NCBI RefSeq assembly: GCF_000313135.1
Contig: NW_004457486.1
Span: 76,694 to 140,693 of the forward strand
Length of the DNA: 64,000 nucleotides
Direction: 5' to 3'
From: Acanthamoeba castellanii str. Neff
Lineage: Eukaryota; Discosea; Longamoebia; Acanthamoebidae
In this document: positions 41,932 through 56,548 of the stretch, piece by piece
Layout of the letters: the number at the start of each line of letters is the position of its first letter
Position numbering within the stretch: the first letter of the stretch is position 1
Position numbers and translations under genes: made by a program
Notes under the pieces: model-generated
Databases searched by the model: none
Told to the model about the DNA's origin: nothing
The model's input: the letters and a program-made list of their open reading frames with translations, nothing else

Positions 41932-42224
41932 ACCCCAATTGCCCCCCACAAGTCCCCCACCCACCCGCCCGCGCGCTACTCCAATCTCTGCTAGCGTGTA
42001 CGGATGACAACAGTTTCTTCTTCTTCTAGACCCTCTTCTTCGAGCTTTGCGTCTCCTCGAGCTCCCCACGACCACACAACACAAACACCCGATCGACCTC
42101 TGCTCGCGACTAGTCGACAACAAATACCAAAACTAGGAAAAGAGAAGGAAAAGAAATTCAGGAAAATCAACAAAAAAGGTTCTTGATTTCTTGCTGTTGA
42201 ATAATTACTGAACGTAGCAGAGAG

Positions 42225-45200
42225 ATGAGCCAATCGAACAAGAAAAAGAAGAGAAGGGGAGGGGCCAGGAACAAGCAGCCACGCGCATCAACGGCCTCCT
42301 CATCTTCTACTTCTACTTCCCGTTCAGATGGCGGTGCAGTCGCCCCGCCCTTTGAGCGGCCCGAGACCTACACGCTCATCGCCAAGGAGGTGCCGTCGGA
42401 CATGCTGCCGGACCTGCTCAACGCCCGGCCCAAGATGCTGGGCGCCTCCGCCGTGCGCCAGCGCTACCTCCAGGGCGTGCCCGTGTCCGACGTCTTCATC
42501 GACCTGCTCCGCCCGCCGTCGCGCGTCTCCGGTGCCGAGTCGCCCATGCTCGTACAGCTCCGCTCGTTCTTCCCCGTGTACCCCTTCAACTACTGCGCCA
42601 CCTGCCTCGGCAAGTACCACACGGGCGCCTGCCCGACCATTCCGCTGGCCGATGTCCCGCCGCCGCCGCTCCTGGCGCCCACCGCCGCGCCGGCGACCAC
42701 CACCGAAGCCAACCCCATCGGGCGCCTCGAAGACGGAGATGACGACGAGCTGCCGCCACTGCTCGACGAAGACGAGGTCGACGACAACGCGGACAACGAC
42801 GACGACGAGCTGCCGCCATTGCTGGACAATAGCGACCTCAGCGCCGACGAAGAAGAGCCCTCATCATCGCAGGCGCAGCGGTCTTTCGTCAAGCCCGGGC
42901 AGTCGTCGTCGTCATCGTCGTCTGCGCGCACCGCGCGTGGTTCTGCGCGAACGCCGACGGGTGGTGATGCTCCGAGCGACGGGCCGGAGGGCAACTACTA
43001 CGACGACTACCGCTACAATCCGCCGCTGGTGTACGAGCAGTCGGTCAGCTTCGTCACCGGCGCCGTGCCCCCGATTCGCGACTTCTCGCGCCACCGCGCC
43101 GCCATCCTGACCTTCCTCATGAGCCAGAACGTCGACGTCGCGCAGATCACAGACGTGCAGCCGACCACCACCGGCTTCAAGGTGTTCCTCGCGTCGTCGA
43201 TCGCCCTCCGCGACTTTGGCCGACAGACCGAGTGCGTCGTGCCCACCCTGGGCAAAGTCAAGATCGAAGTCTTCAATGGCTACCGGAGAGGTGCACATCA
43301 TCAACACGCACACACGCGCACACACGCACACACGCACACGCACACACGCACCGCGCACGGCACACACACGCACACACACAACACACAACTGCCGCATATG
43401 CAATGCTGAGTGTGCGCATGATTGCAGATGCGAAGCCCGGGTGGCATGACACGGGCAACGAGGAGGACTTCACGGACGAGGAGGACTACGACGAGGACGG
43501 CTACTACCGCCAGGCACCGGCCGTCCCCCTCCCGAAAGCAGCGAAAACGAAAACGAAGGCGAAGACAAAAGCGAAAGCGAACGCGAAAACGAAAGGCGCA
43601 AGCGCTGCCGCAGTGCCGCCGGACGATGACGACGACATGCCGGCTCTGATGGACGGCAGCTCCAGCGAAGACGAAGACGACATGCCGGCGCTGCAGGACG
43701 GAAGCAGTGACGAGAGCGACCACGACGACTATGCCCTGCGTCGGCCGGTACCGAAGCCTCTTCACGTCGTCGTCGTTGTAATTGTATGATTGAACGATGA
43801 CTGATTGTGCGCGTGTCGCATCTGCCTGTCAACAGCAAAAACCGGTGAAGCCACCGCGAGCGGTGATCGTGAGCCGGATCAAGGAGGAGCAGGAGCAGCG
43901 TAAGCAGCTCGACGAGCACCTCAAGCAACTCGAGATGACGCGGAACCAGGTACTCAAGCGCCAGCGACGACAGGCCCGGAGGCCCGAAGACGACGAGGCG
44001 GAGGCCATCCGCTTCGCCGACTTCCTCAGCGGCGTCGAGCGGCGGAAGGAGTGGAAGTGCGTGCGCGTCGACTGCAAGAACCCCGTCATCTACCACTACG
44101 AAAAACGGTACTGCCACACCTTGAGTCTTGATGTTGACGCGTGCTGACGTCACACCCATCACCACACACAGAGTCAAGGCAAAGTGCGAGAAGGGCTGCG
44201 TCGCGCAGTACCACAAGAGCTGCTGGCAGGAGGTGGCCAAGGAAGCACCCCATGGCGGGCACGCGCTCTGCGCTCAGTGCGGCGCTCGCATCACCTGGAC
44301 ATCGCTGCGCATCAACTTCGGCGAAAAGAAGAAGCTCTACGCCCAGGGCGACGAATCGGTCGTGGACCAGCCCGACAATGGCACTTCCACCACCACAACG
44401 ACGGCGACAAAGAACGAAAGCGAAGGCGGCAGCGACGTCGGTTCAGAAGAGCGAAAGCGGGACTGGCTCGCGTCGGCCAAGCGACAAGAGGAGGAGCTCA
44501 AGAGGCGGCGCGACGAGGCCGAGCGCAAGCGAAGGGAGCAGGAGGAGCTCGCCAAGCGGGAGGAGGAGGAGCGGCGCCAGAAGCGGCGTCAGGAGCGTAA
44601 GCAGCGCAAGAGAGAGCGCGACCGCAAGGGCGAACCGCAAATGGGCGAGATGGTGGTGGTGGCCAAGGCCGGTGAGCGCGCCCAGCCCAAGCCCGCCGCC
44701 GCCACCGCCGATGGGAGCTCCCCGGCCGACGCGCCGGCCGTTGACCCCACCGCCCTGCTCCAAGCCGCACCTGGTACGCGCGCTCATTGTCCATGTCCCG
44801 CGAGCCCCCTATATGGGTACTGACTGCGCTTTGTGTGCGTCGTGTGTCGTGTGTCGTGTTGGGTGTGCAGCTAAAATTCACATAAAGAAGGCGGAAAGGG
44901 ACGAGCTGCCGGAGTCGGCCAAGCAGGACCTGGAGCGACGCAAGCAGCGAAACGCCAAGAAGAAGCAGAAGAAGCTCGAGAAACGCCAGGCCAAGAACGC
45001 CCTTCGCATCGACCTCGCCTCGCCTCCCTCTTCCACCACCAGTACCCACTCCTCTCTTTCTGTCGTGTTGTGTCGTGCGTGTCGTGCGTGTCGCGTGTCG
45101 TGCGGTCCCTCTGACTCGAGTCTCTCGAAGCTGACGCAGGCACCGGCACTCCGGTCTCGCTGGCGGCGGTGGCCGACTGGCCCGCGGAGGCGCTCCGGGT

Positions 45201-45387
45201 GGCGCAGTCGGAGGGCTACCAGCTGCCGCCGCCGGGCCGCGTCGTGCTGCCCATCGTCGACCCCGTCACCGGCGCCGTCATCAATGCCGCTCAGGCCGCA
45301 ACGACCGTCGTCAACCACGACGAAGAGGACATCTGGGCCGTGCCCGCGGGCGACAACGGGGCCGCCACGACCACACCCGCCCACTAA
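42225..45387 (+). CDS. Acidic/basic coiled-coil protein with a Cys/His zinc-like domain
   Basis: The ATG at 42225 starts a Lys/Arg-rich N-terminus (MSQSNKKKKRRGGARNKQ). A folded part follows (YTLIAKEVPSDMLPDLLNAR; FFPVYPFNYCATCLGKYHTG), then acidic repeats (DDDELPPLL, twice, and DDMPAL, twice), and a segment (43020-43290) that may be an RNA-binding fold. A long charged coiled coil contains a Cys/His cluster near 44055-44300 (WKCVRVDCKNP; VKAKCEKGCVAQYHKSCWQE; ALCAQCGARITWTS). That spacing resembles the zinc-binding C-terminal domains of TTC3/DZIP3 proteins. The highly charged stretch 44450-44640 and KIHIKKAERDELPE follow; the end is TAA at 45385. Six or so introns, one with a CA tract (43300-43390). 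Function is unknown; a nucleic-acid or ubiquitin-related role is only suggested by composition. Confidence 0.65.
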
Positions 45388-45540
45388 TGGGCCGACCAAT
45401 CACTGAGCAATGTACATTCCACTTCGCTCGAAAATAGCTTTCTTTTCCTTTTCCTCTTTCTTTTCTCTTTTTTTCTTTGGCGTGTGTTTGGTGTGCGCCG
45501 AGCAGCAGGCTACATAGTACGCCGACAGCGACGACTACGA

Positions 45541-46424
45541 CTACTTGGCCTGCTCGCCCTTCTCCTTGCCCTTGGCGGAGGCGGAGGTGGCCTCCTCGTC
45601 CTCGCGCTCGCCGATGTGGATCCGCGCTTTCGAGGTCTTCATCGTCAGGTGCACGTGCAGCACCTGGCGGCGGTCGTGTGCGCGTGAGCGATCATCGACA
45701 CGACACGACACGACACACGCGGGGGGGAGGGGACGACTCGTACCCCTTCGCTGATGTGCGCCCGGATGAGGTCGCGTTCGACCTTGTAGGGCAGCCGCAC
45801 GGTCCGAAAGAAGCGGCCGTAGTGTCTCTCCTGGATGTGATACACCCCCTGCACCTCGCACGCTGGCCACGCCACCCATCAGCATCGTGTGTCGTTGGTC
45901 GTTGTCGTGTGTCGTTGATCGTGTCGTGTGTGCGTCATACCAGATTCCTCTTTGGCGCGTTGGGGCTTGAGGGCGGCGATGGTGAGACTCATGGAGCCGT
46001 CTTCGTCGTCCTCGTCTAGCTCCAGCCCGATGTCCTCCCGGGGCACGCCCGGCAGCTCCACCTCCACCAGCAGGTGCCCCGTGTCCTCCTCGAACAATCT
46101 TCCGCCCCCCACGCAACACAACATCAACACGACACGACACGCACGCACACGCGTGTCATTAAAGTGACGTACCGACGCGAGGGCACCAGAGGGTCTGGTC
46201 GTCGATGTTGGGGTTGAAGTACACCTTGTCGACGTCCTTGAGCCCTTTCCAGCCTGAGCACGTGCGCAGTCCACAGCCAATCATGAGGACCCACGGGGGT
46301 TGGGGCTAGGGGGGCGGGGGGGCGGACCTGGGAGGGACTTCCAGTCGACGCCGGCCTCGCGGATGAGGCGGCCGCGGCGGATCTCCCGCGGCAGAGCCGC
46401 CACCTTCTCGCCCCACTTGCCCAT
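45541..46424 (-). CDS. Hsp20 / alpha-crystallin small heat-shock protein
   Basis: Small heat-shock proteins hold unfolding clients in ATP-independent oligomers. The ATG at 46424 begins MGKWGEKVAALPREIRRGRL. The alpha-crystallin domain is spread over the later exons: VYFNPNIDDQTLWCPRVG, GHLLVEVELPGVPREDIGLE, then GVYHIQERHYGRFFRTVRLP and a span ending LHVHLTMKTSKARIHI. The F-x-R-x-x-x-LP block is the family hallmark. The C-terminal tail is Glu/Lys rich (EDEEATSASAKGKEKGEQAK), ending in TAG at 45541, instead of a clear I-x-I oligomer anchor. At least three introns with GTGTCGT-type tracts. The acidic insert DEDDEDG lies in a loop. Good match, but distant from plant and animal Hsp20. Confidence 0.8.
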
Positions 46425-48952
<2,528 letters not shown>

Positions 48953-49903
48953 GCCTCTTTCGGACACGAGCCAAATATACTATGAATATTTAAAATAAAA
49001 TATTCAAAATATCAAACACAGTGTCTGCATAAATTTGTTGTCACACTCCGAGAATGTGCCAACCGAACAACTGTCTTCGAACAAATCGGCCGACAGTGGC
49101 CGTTGGTGGCGCACTTGTTTGTCGTTCGTTGGCCGTTCGTCGTTGTTCGTCGGCCGCGCGACGGGCGCGTGGATCCCACGAGGGTTGGTTTGGATGATGT
49201 TCGCGCGTCGCAGCGGTCGCCGTGGGTCGGGTCACCGATGCCGCGTGCCGTCTAACGGCAGAGCTCAGAGCCCGGGCTCTGTGGCCCCCGTGGCGAGCCG
49301 AAGGGTGAAGAAGAAGGTCCGGGACCAAGGGTCAAGGGCCAAGGGCCAAGAGGCAAAGCAGAAGGACACAAGGTAAATCCAATCACACCGTTGGTTGAAG
49401 GGCGCGACTGTTTGTAGGGGAAGTGTGCCGCGTGTTGCTCTCGGCAACGACAAAATGTAGCAGCGAGGATTTTCGCTGAGCCCTCTCTGCCCAATGATAC
49501 GCTGTTGCTCTCGGTGTTTGGATCAATTATTGAAATTCCGTAGGTTTAACGCGTCTGGTTGGTCAAACTTTATTGGGGCTCGTATATTGGCCAAGACGAT
49601 CGCCGCGTCGGACCAACCGGACACGCGAGGCCGGCTTCATATAAATGTTGTGCTCGTTGCTTATTGGTTGGCCGGAGGCGGAGGCCCGCAGCCCCCGTTC
49701 TCGTTCACGTTTGGCCGCCCTTGACCCTCATTACTGTGTTGTCTCCGTCTGCCCTTCGCACCTCCACGGCTTCGCTTACTGTTTCTTCCCCTCCTCTTCA
49801 CCGAGAGCTACGATAAGCATAAGCTAAGAGAAGAGGAAAGAAGAGCTTTTCGGATCTGTTTTTCATAGATCGATCCGAACTCTAACCCACAACCGGACCA
49901 ACG
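48953..49903. other. Intergenic region, no gene seen
   Basis: About 950 bases holding the 3' end of the transporter gene and the leader of the next. A short CAAGGGCCAAGGG-type run occurs at 49325-49350. No coding signature. Confidence 0.4.
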
Positions 49904-52158
49904 ATGACGCGCTCATCTTTCTCGATGACTCCTGCCCTCGTGGCCCTGTTCTTTGTGGCCCTCGTGGGTCCTTCCCTCGTCTGTACGTCCGTGATCTCTA
50001 TCTATCTGTCACCTAGTTTACCTGGTTCTCATCTTTCTCCGTTTTTTCGTTGAGCTCCAAGTGCTAGCGCTCGCTCTACTACTTGGTTTTTTTCCGCATC
50101 TCCTGCTTCTTCTTCTACTTCATGTTCTCCTCGATCCATTTTTATTCGCCCAAGCCCCTAAGGGCGCAAAATAATCCGCTTTCGCGGGCTTTTTTTGTTT
50201 TGTTTTCGCGCCATCTTTGAAGATGGGATGTGCTGACTCAAGATCCCATCGTTTTCCTTGGCACCGTATATAGTGGCCCTTACGTGCAGCTACCCGAGCT
50301 ATGGTAAGTGCACGGCAAGTTATTCGTTGACCAACGTCTCCGACCCCCAAATCCAGACCTGGCTCACCTCCAACATTGCCGCCAATACGGAAAGCTCGTA
50401 CATATACCCATCCACACCTACGTGAGGTCTGTACAACAGGGCTAACACAGTCCCCCCTCTTTGATTGATCAATCATCAGAGTCACCTGGACCGGTTATGT
50501 GCAAAACAGGGCCGTCACCAACGTACTCACTTTCAACTTTACTGCTAGCGAAGATGCCGCTGCCGCTGCAGACTCGTCGACGGTCACCGGTTCGCTCCCC
50601 ACCCCCCGTAGCAAGCGTTCTTGAAAAGCTCCGAGAAGTTCTCCGATGTGTGGAGCCTCGATGTTTACCTCCCTCGTGCGCTAAAATCCTCAATCTTCAA
50701 CTTCTTCAGGTCTGCTTCTCGCCATCTCTCAGACGCTCAGCTCAGTTTGCCAGGGCGGTAATGCGACCAACCAGGTGACCTCAGTCGTTAAGGTGTGCGA
50801 GTCGCCGTCGCCCACGCCCTCCGCTACGCGGTCGGCTACTCCATCGCGAACGCCGACGCCCTCCGCGTCGATCAGTGTCACGCCCAGCAGGTCGGTCACG
50901 CCGTCGGTGACGCCCTCGATCTCAGTCACGCCCTCCATCTCAGTGAGCCCCACGCCCTCGATCTCAGTTACACCCACGAAATCGGTGACGCCCTCCGCCT
51001 CGCGGACCCCTTCGCCTACGATCTCCGTGACGCCCACGATCTCAGTGACGCCCTCGAACACGCCGACCCGGACGCCCACCGGGTCGCCCACCCGGTCGGC
51101 CACGCCCACCATCTCGGTGACGCCTACCATCTCGGTGACTCCCGTCGCCCACTCGGTCGGTGACGCCCACAATCTCGGTGACGCCCTCGCGCACGCCGAC
51201 CCCTTCGCCCACCCGGTCGGCCACACCCTCCATCTCAGTGACGCCGTCAGTGACGCCCACCATCTCGGTCACTCCCTCCATCTCGCGCTCGCCCTCACCC
51301 ACCCGGTCGGTCACGCCCAGTATCTCCCTAACGCCCTCGGTCACGCCCTCGATTTCGGTCACGCCCTCAGTCACGCCCTCGATCTCAGTGACGCCCACCA
51401 TCTCGCGCTCGCCCTCGCCCACCAGGTCGGCCACGCCCAGTATCTCCCGAACGCCCTCGGTCACGCCCTCGATCTCGCGCTCGCCCACCGCCTCAGCCAC
51501 GCCCTCCACCACCCCGTCGCCGTCGTCGACGCCTTCCAACTCGCCGTCGCCCTCCATCAGCCCCATCGTCAAGGACATGTGCCTCCACAGTCTGTCGATG
51601 GTCTACAGTAACGACTTTGTGACTAACGGCAACGTCACCCAGTTCCAGACCGCGCTCACCAATCGCTTCAAGACCCTGCTGGCCACCAGCACCAACAAGT
51701 GGTTCTCCATCTTCATCCGCAACTACGCCGCGAACAACGAGACCGTGTCGTTCTCCTACGTCATCTACTTCTGGTCCAAGAACGGCGACGCCATCACCGA
51801 GAACATCAACTCGATCAGCTTGCGGTCGGTGCGCGACGTCAACGTCGAGGACGAGGGCGCCCAGGCCACGCTCACCATCGACACCAGCTCCACCGAGTGC
51901 TCGACCGAGGACACGGGCCTCTCGCCCGGCGCCACGGCCGGTATCGCGATCGGCGCCGTCGCCGGCGGCGTGGCTGGCGCGGGCGCGCTCGCAGGCATTG
52001 CCGCGGCCGGCTACGCAGTCTATCGCCACATGAACCGCGCGCCGCCTCCGGAGCAGCTGGCCTCGGGCGACACGGCCTTCGTCGACAACACCTCCAACGA
52101 CAACAAGCTCTTCACCTCCAACCAGGCCGAGTTCCAGAACGAGCTCTACTCCCTCTAA
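49904..52158 (+). CDS. Type I membrane protein with Ser/Thr/Pro stalk and QAEF tail
   Basis: The ATG at 49904 begins a signal peptide (MTRSSFSMTPALVALFFVAL). Exon 2 (about 50276-50426) reads ALTCSYPSYGKCTASYSLTN. Exon 3 has TGYVQNRAVTNVLTFNFTAS, and an intron of about 119 bases (50591-50708) joins it in phase to LLLAISQTLSSVCQGGNATN. A stalk of about 240 residues of TPSISVTP/SPTRSATP units follows, then a globular part (LHSLSMVYSNDFVTNGNVTQ; NKWFSIFIRNYAANNETVSF), a Gly/Ala membrane span at 51930-52010, and a tail YAVYRHMNR ... QAEFQNELYSL. The frame slips once near 51144: removing one G restores the repeat on both sides. Tail and stalk match the gene at 13854-16151. Role unknown; heavy O-glycosylation and surface display are inferred. 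Confidence 0.72.
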
Positions 52159-52815
52159 GCGGCTTCTACATCATCATCATCGACATCATCTACGACGACT
52201 ACTTTTACGACTTCCACGTTTGGCAACGAGCGTGGAACGATCGCTTTATTTATTTTCCAACTTTTCAAGTCCAGAGGAGAAGGAGGAACCGAGCCGAGGG
52301 CTTCAAGCGGTGGCGTTGATGCACACCACCCATCACAATGTCTTGTTTTTGGTCAAGAACCCCAACACTGTAATTCTACCATTTTTGTTTGGGTCTTCTA
52401 TTCAAAACAACAACACAGCTTGGCTAAGTCTCTGTCTCCTGTTCCTCTTATTCTTCAGGTGTGCAAGTGAGAGGGGTGAGCTCTTAGATGAAAGTGAAGG
52501 GGGGGGTGAGTCACGTCCTGTTTTTATTGGTAAATTGCTGAATTGTTTTCGTTGCCCTCACCTGAAATTTCATCACATTCTTTCCGCATTTTGGCGATTC
52601 TGTGAGACGCACCTACTGCGCAGTGAGAGGTCGCGGTAGGTGCGCGGGTGAGAGAAGATCAGCTAATTTCACCATCTCTTTCGCCGACTCCTTCCTCTCT
52701 CTGCATTCTCCTTCTCTGCCCCTTCTTTCTCTGTATACTCAATCCTTCAAATCAAATCCAATTCATTCAAATCAAACAGAGCCACATCTGCAGAAGGAAG
52801 TAGAGCTTAGAGATA
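52159..52815. other. Intergenic region, no gene seen
   Basis: About 650 bases. Open frames present lack an ATG start and any motif; a pyrimidine-rich leader precedes the kinase start at 52816. Confidence 0.4.
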
Positions 52816-54909
52816 ATGGCCTCACCAGGAAGTACGAATCGAATGCACGCGCCTCCTGGCCCCACCGCCTCCATGTCAGTCACTTCGTCTTCTTCTTCTG
52901 CTTCTTCTTCTTCATCCAGCATCTCTTCTCCATCTCCCCTCTTGCGGCTGGCTTCGCACAACCTGAGCCCGCGACCCACCACACCCGGGCACCTGGGGCG
53001 TTCGGCCTCGCCCCCGCTCGAGCACCATGGGGGTCCGGCCACCACCGCGCCTCTGCCGCGCCTGACCGACCTCTACGACCTGCAGCACGTCATCGGCCAG
53101 GGCGCCTACGGAGTCGTCTGGTACGTCGCGCGTGTGTGCGGTGTGTGCCGTGTGTGATCGGTGTGCGATGTGCGTGTGCGGCGTTTGACCGAGACGTGGG
53201 TCTGGTCCTAGGTTGGCGCTGGATCGGCGTAGCGGGCAGCGGGTGGCGGTGAAGAAGATCGCGGACGTGTTCGGCGACAGCAAGGAGGCCAAGCGAACCC
53301 TGCGCGAGGTCCGCCTCATGCGCCACTTCCGCGGATCCTCTCCTCACGTACGTCACCACGGCTGCTCGTGTCGTGTGTTGCGTGTCGTGTCGTGTGTCGT
53401 GCGTGTCGTGCGTGTCGTGTGTGTTGACGTTGGGTGGTGGGCGTAGATCTTGGCGATCCACGACTTGGTGCCGGCGATGGCGGAGGGGAAGGAGGAGGGC
53501 GAAGAGGAGGCGGTGACGATGCACAACTTTCGCGACCTGTACGTGGTGACCGAATTCATGGACGGCGGCGACCTCTCGCAGCTGACTTGTGGCAACAAGC
53601 CGCCGCCGGAGGCCGCCGCCCACTCGGGCTGGCACCGGCCCGACGAGCAGCTCGTCAAGGCCGTCGCGTTTGGCCTCCTCTCCGGCCTTCGCGTCATCCA
53701 CGCTGCGCGCGTACTCCACAGGGACCTACGACCAAAGAACCTTCTCCTCAGCGGCGACACAGTCAAGGTTCGTGTCGTGTCGTGTCGTGTCGTTGGTCGT
53801 GTGTGTTAACAGACTCGCACGGAGCAGATAGCGGATTTTGGGATGGGGAGGGGCAAGGCCAAGAAGCTGGAGACGGCGCAGAACAGAATGAAGCTCAGCC
53901 TCATGGAGTTCGTCAGCAACCGCTACTACACCGCGCCCGAGGGCCTCCTGCCCAATAACGAATACAGCTACCCTGGTACCCTCTCCCACCCACCCACCCA
54001 CCTTTCTTCTTCTTCTGTTGGTTGCGGGTGTCACTGACTCGGGAGAGGGCCATGCGAACCAGTGGACGCGTGGGCTGTCGGTTGTATAGTGACGGAGATG
54101 CTCCTGGGCCGCAACGTCTTCCGGGACTCGCGGTGTACGTGTTCGCTCGGCCCGCCTCTGCGCGGCATCAAACACTCACGCTCGTGTGGTATGCGTGTGG
54201 TGTGTGTGTCGACGTCGCGTGTGTTGTGTGTGTGTTGTGTGCGTGTGTCGTGTGCAGACCCAGATCAAATGCGAACGGTGATCAGCGTGCTGGGCACTCC
54301 AGCCGAAGAGGACCTGGCCAGCATCGCCAGCGGCAGAAATGAAAAGGTGCAGAGCACGGCAGCAATAATTAATATAAAAGAGCCGGCCTCCTCTCTCTCT
54401 CTCTCTCTCTCTCTCTCGAAGTGGGCTAACCTAACGAACAACGACTGGGCCTTGCCGCGCGTACACAGTTTCGCGCCTACATTCGCACGCTGCAGGCCCA
54501 CGAGCCGAACCGGCTGTGGACTCTCCTCCCCAACCTCAGTGCCGAAGGTACCACTCTTCCAGGCCAGCTGTGATGTTAGTACACTTTCTCACGGGACACG
54601 CACACGACACGCACACGACACGCACACGGCACGACACATGCAGGTAAAGATTTCCTCCAGCGGCTGTTGATGTTCAACCCGAACAAGCGGGCCACAGCCC
54701 AGGAGGCCCTCCGCCACCCGTGGCTGCGCGACGTGGCCGCAGCGCACACGAGCGCGCCGGGTAGTACTGCGGATGACGGGGACGACGAGCCGGGCGACCA
54801 TGGCGTAGTGGCACCCTTCGAGGGGGGCGATATCGAAGCGGCCGATGACGAGAGCGCCCTGCGACCACTGCTGTGGCGCGAGGCCCTGAGTTACCGTGGG
54901 CGCGACTGA
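52816..54909 (+). CDS. MAPK-like protein kinase without a TxY activation motif
   Basis: The ATG at 52816 begins a Ser-rich N-terminus of about 80 residues. The kinase domain has LYDLQHVIGQGAYGVVW, QRVAVKKIADVFGDSKEAKR, LREVRLMRHF, VVTEFMDGGDLSQL, HRDLRPKNLLL, IADFGMGRG, then SLMEFVSNRYYTAPEGLLP and VDAWAVGCIVTEMLLGRNVF; all place it in the CMGC/MAPK group. Where MAPKs have T-x-Y before the VxxRxYxAPE stretch, this protein has M-E-F (codons at 53903-53911), so neither canonical phosphosite exists. HRDLRPKN replaces HRDLKPxN; the catalytic Asp, Lys and DFG are kept. The C-terminus is acidic (EGGDIEAADDESA) and ends TGA at 54907. Introns carry GTGTC and CT tracts (54391-54418). It may be constitutively active, regulated otherwise, or scaffold-like. 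Confidence 0.82.
54391..54418. repeat. (CT)n microsatellite in intron
   Basis: Pure CT run of 14 units within an intron of the MAPK-like gene. Confidence 0.9.
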
Positions 54910-55010
54910 ACAAAGAGAGCTGTACAGAAAAACACAAATAACTAAAATATTTTCGATTAGGTCGCCTCAATGACTGGCGAAAAAGAGGAATGTGAAGTAT
55001 TCCTCTGTAA

Positions 55011-56300
55011 TCAGCAGGTCGGCCAGGAGATGCGGCCGAACCAGAGCTCGCCGGTGTGGGCTCCGGTGTCGGCGGGGTCGAGGACACGCTGACCTGGCCG
55101 CCCAGATTGTGCCACCCCGTGGTGGCGTTCCACAGGCCGCCCTGGTTGGCCAGCTGGATGGCGTAGCCCGGCTGGGGCGGCGCGCTGGCGGGTGTGGGCG
55201 TGAACAGGGCGTCTGCCAGCTGGAGGCCCAACCCAGCTCCTACCAGCTAGGTGCCCTCGGGCACGTCGTAGGCCACGCCGATCGAGTACTGGAGCGTGAA
55301 GGGCGACTGCTCGGGCAGCGAAGCGCGCATCGACCGGCAGCTTGACCCACACCGTGCTGAGTGTCGCGTGTCGCCTGTCGTGTCATGTGCGTTGTGCGTG
55401 TCGTGCGACAGAAGGTGGTGCGTACGTGGTGGAGGACAGAAGCAGGAGGAAGACGTTCACTTTGTGGAGAGGCGCGGCGAAGCCCTCGTTTTCAATCACC
55501 AGGGTCACGTCGAACTTGCGTCCGGGTCGGACTGCGCCGGTGAAGGAGTGGGTGGCAGTGGGCGACAGCAGGAGCCGGTAGCCCAGGCGCTGGGTGATGT
55601 TGTTGTAGCAGCCTTCGGTCTTCCACGTGGAGATCACCGTCGGGTTGTACCCGACATTCAGGTACTGTAGTGGAACCCTGTGGTGTTGTGTTGTGTTGGT
55701 CGTGTCGTGTCGTGTGTGACGCGTCATGTGGTCTTGTGGTCGGGCGTACGGGCAAGTTCGGTCATGACAGCACCGCCATTGGTCGTGTAGCAGCTGGAGC
55801 GCGTCACCTTCTCGCAGGTCTCGCCACCCATGCTCGTGTACTTGGTCTCTGTTTGTTGCCAGGGTGTAGTGTGTGTCGTGTGCACAATTTTTTGCTGCGT
55901 GAGAAGGGCTCGATGGTGATTAAGTCCGCATCGAAACTGCAGATATGGCGTGCCATTGCCCAGGTAGGGTACTCGAAAGCCGGATCGATGAAGGTGCCCT
56001 GGTCGTTGTACGACGCCAAGACGCAGTCGTTGTGGCCCGGGTTGTTGATCTCGGCGGTGAACTGCAGGTTGAGACCTGACCGCACAGCGGCACGCACACA
56101 AACACACCGCGGGCGGTCAGTCGGGCAAGGGGTCAGGGTTGTCAGGGTTGCTGTTGGGCCAAGCGCCGCGACTGGAGCGCACCATAACTGCAGAGGAAGA
56201 AGAGGACTGCGCAGAGCAGAAGAGAGCTGGAGAGGTGCGACATGGGGCCGTGGTGGAGTGAAGAAAAAACGAAAGACTGCACTCACCTCGTGGTGTGCGC
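55011..56300 (-). pseudogene. Degraded DUF4832-family secreted-protein gene
   Basis: Minus-strand exons give parts of the DUF4832 domain of bacterial, fungal and protist proteins: LNLQFTAEINNPGHNDCVLA, YTSMGGETCEKVTRSSCY, YLNVGYNPTVISTWKTEGCY, LVIENEGFAAPLHKVN and, nearer the end, PGYAIQLANQGGLWNATTGW. Two breaks disturb the frame: a single-base shift near 55325 (VKLPVD to RASLPEQSP) and an in-frame TAG at 55247-55249 between VPEGT and LVGAGLGLQ, where the context suggests an original Tyr codon. The N-terminal DUF4874 half that usually accompanies DUF4832 is not seen upstream. A short 5' stretch at 56120-56300 may code for a leader. I read this as a truncated, decaying copy; sequence error could explain one break but hardly both. 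Domain function is unknown (probably carbohydrate-related). Confidence 0.6.
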
Positions 56301-56548
56301 TGCCGGCTGACAGTTGAGCAACCTAAAAAGTTGCACCCCATGATCCCATTGGAGAAGAGATATCCTTGCTCCAGCCTATCCCAGAGGGGCGAGATAATGT
56401 GACCTGATCAAGTCAATATCACAAGGTCTGCAGGACAGGAGGGAGGGTCAAACGTACACAACAATGAATAGTGAACAGTGAACAGTGACTCATGAATGAT
56501 GAGGAATAAGGAATGTATTGTGTAGAGAGAAAGAGACGAGGAGGTTGA

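Noticed and set aside
50591..50740. Two apparent mini-introns of about 29 and 31 bases, or a double frameshift
   Set aside because: One ordinary intron of about 119 bases (50591-50708) joins both exons in phase and gives a clean protein.
52220..52639. 140-residue open frame
   Set aside because: Starts without ATG, no domain, lies in the leader region of the MAPK-like gene.
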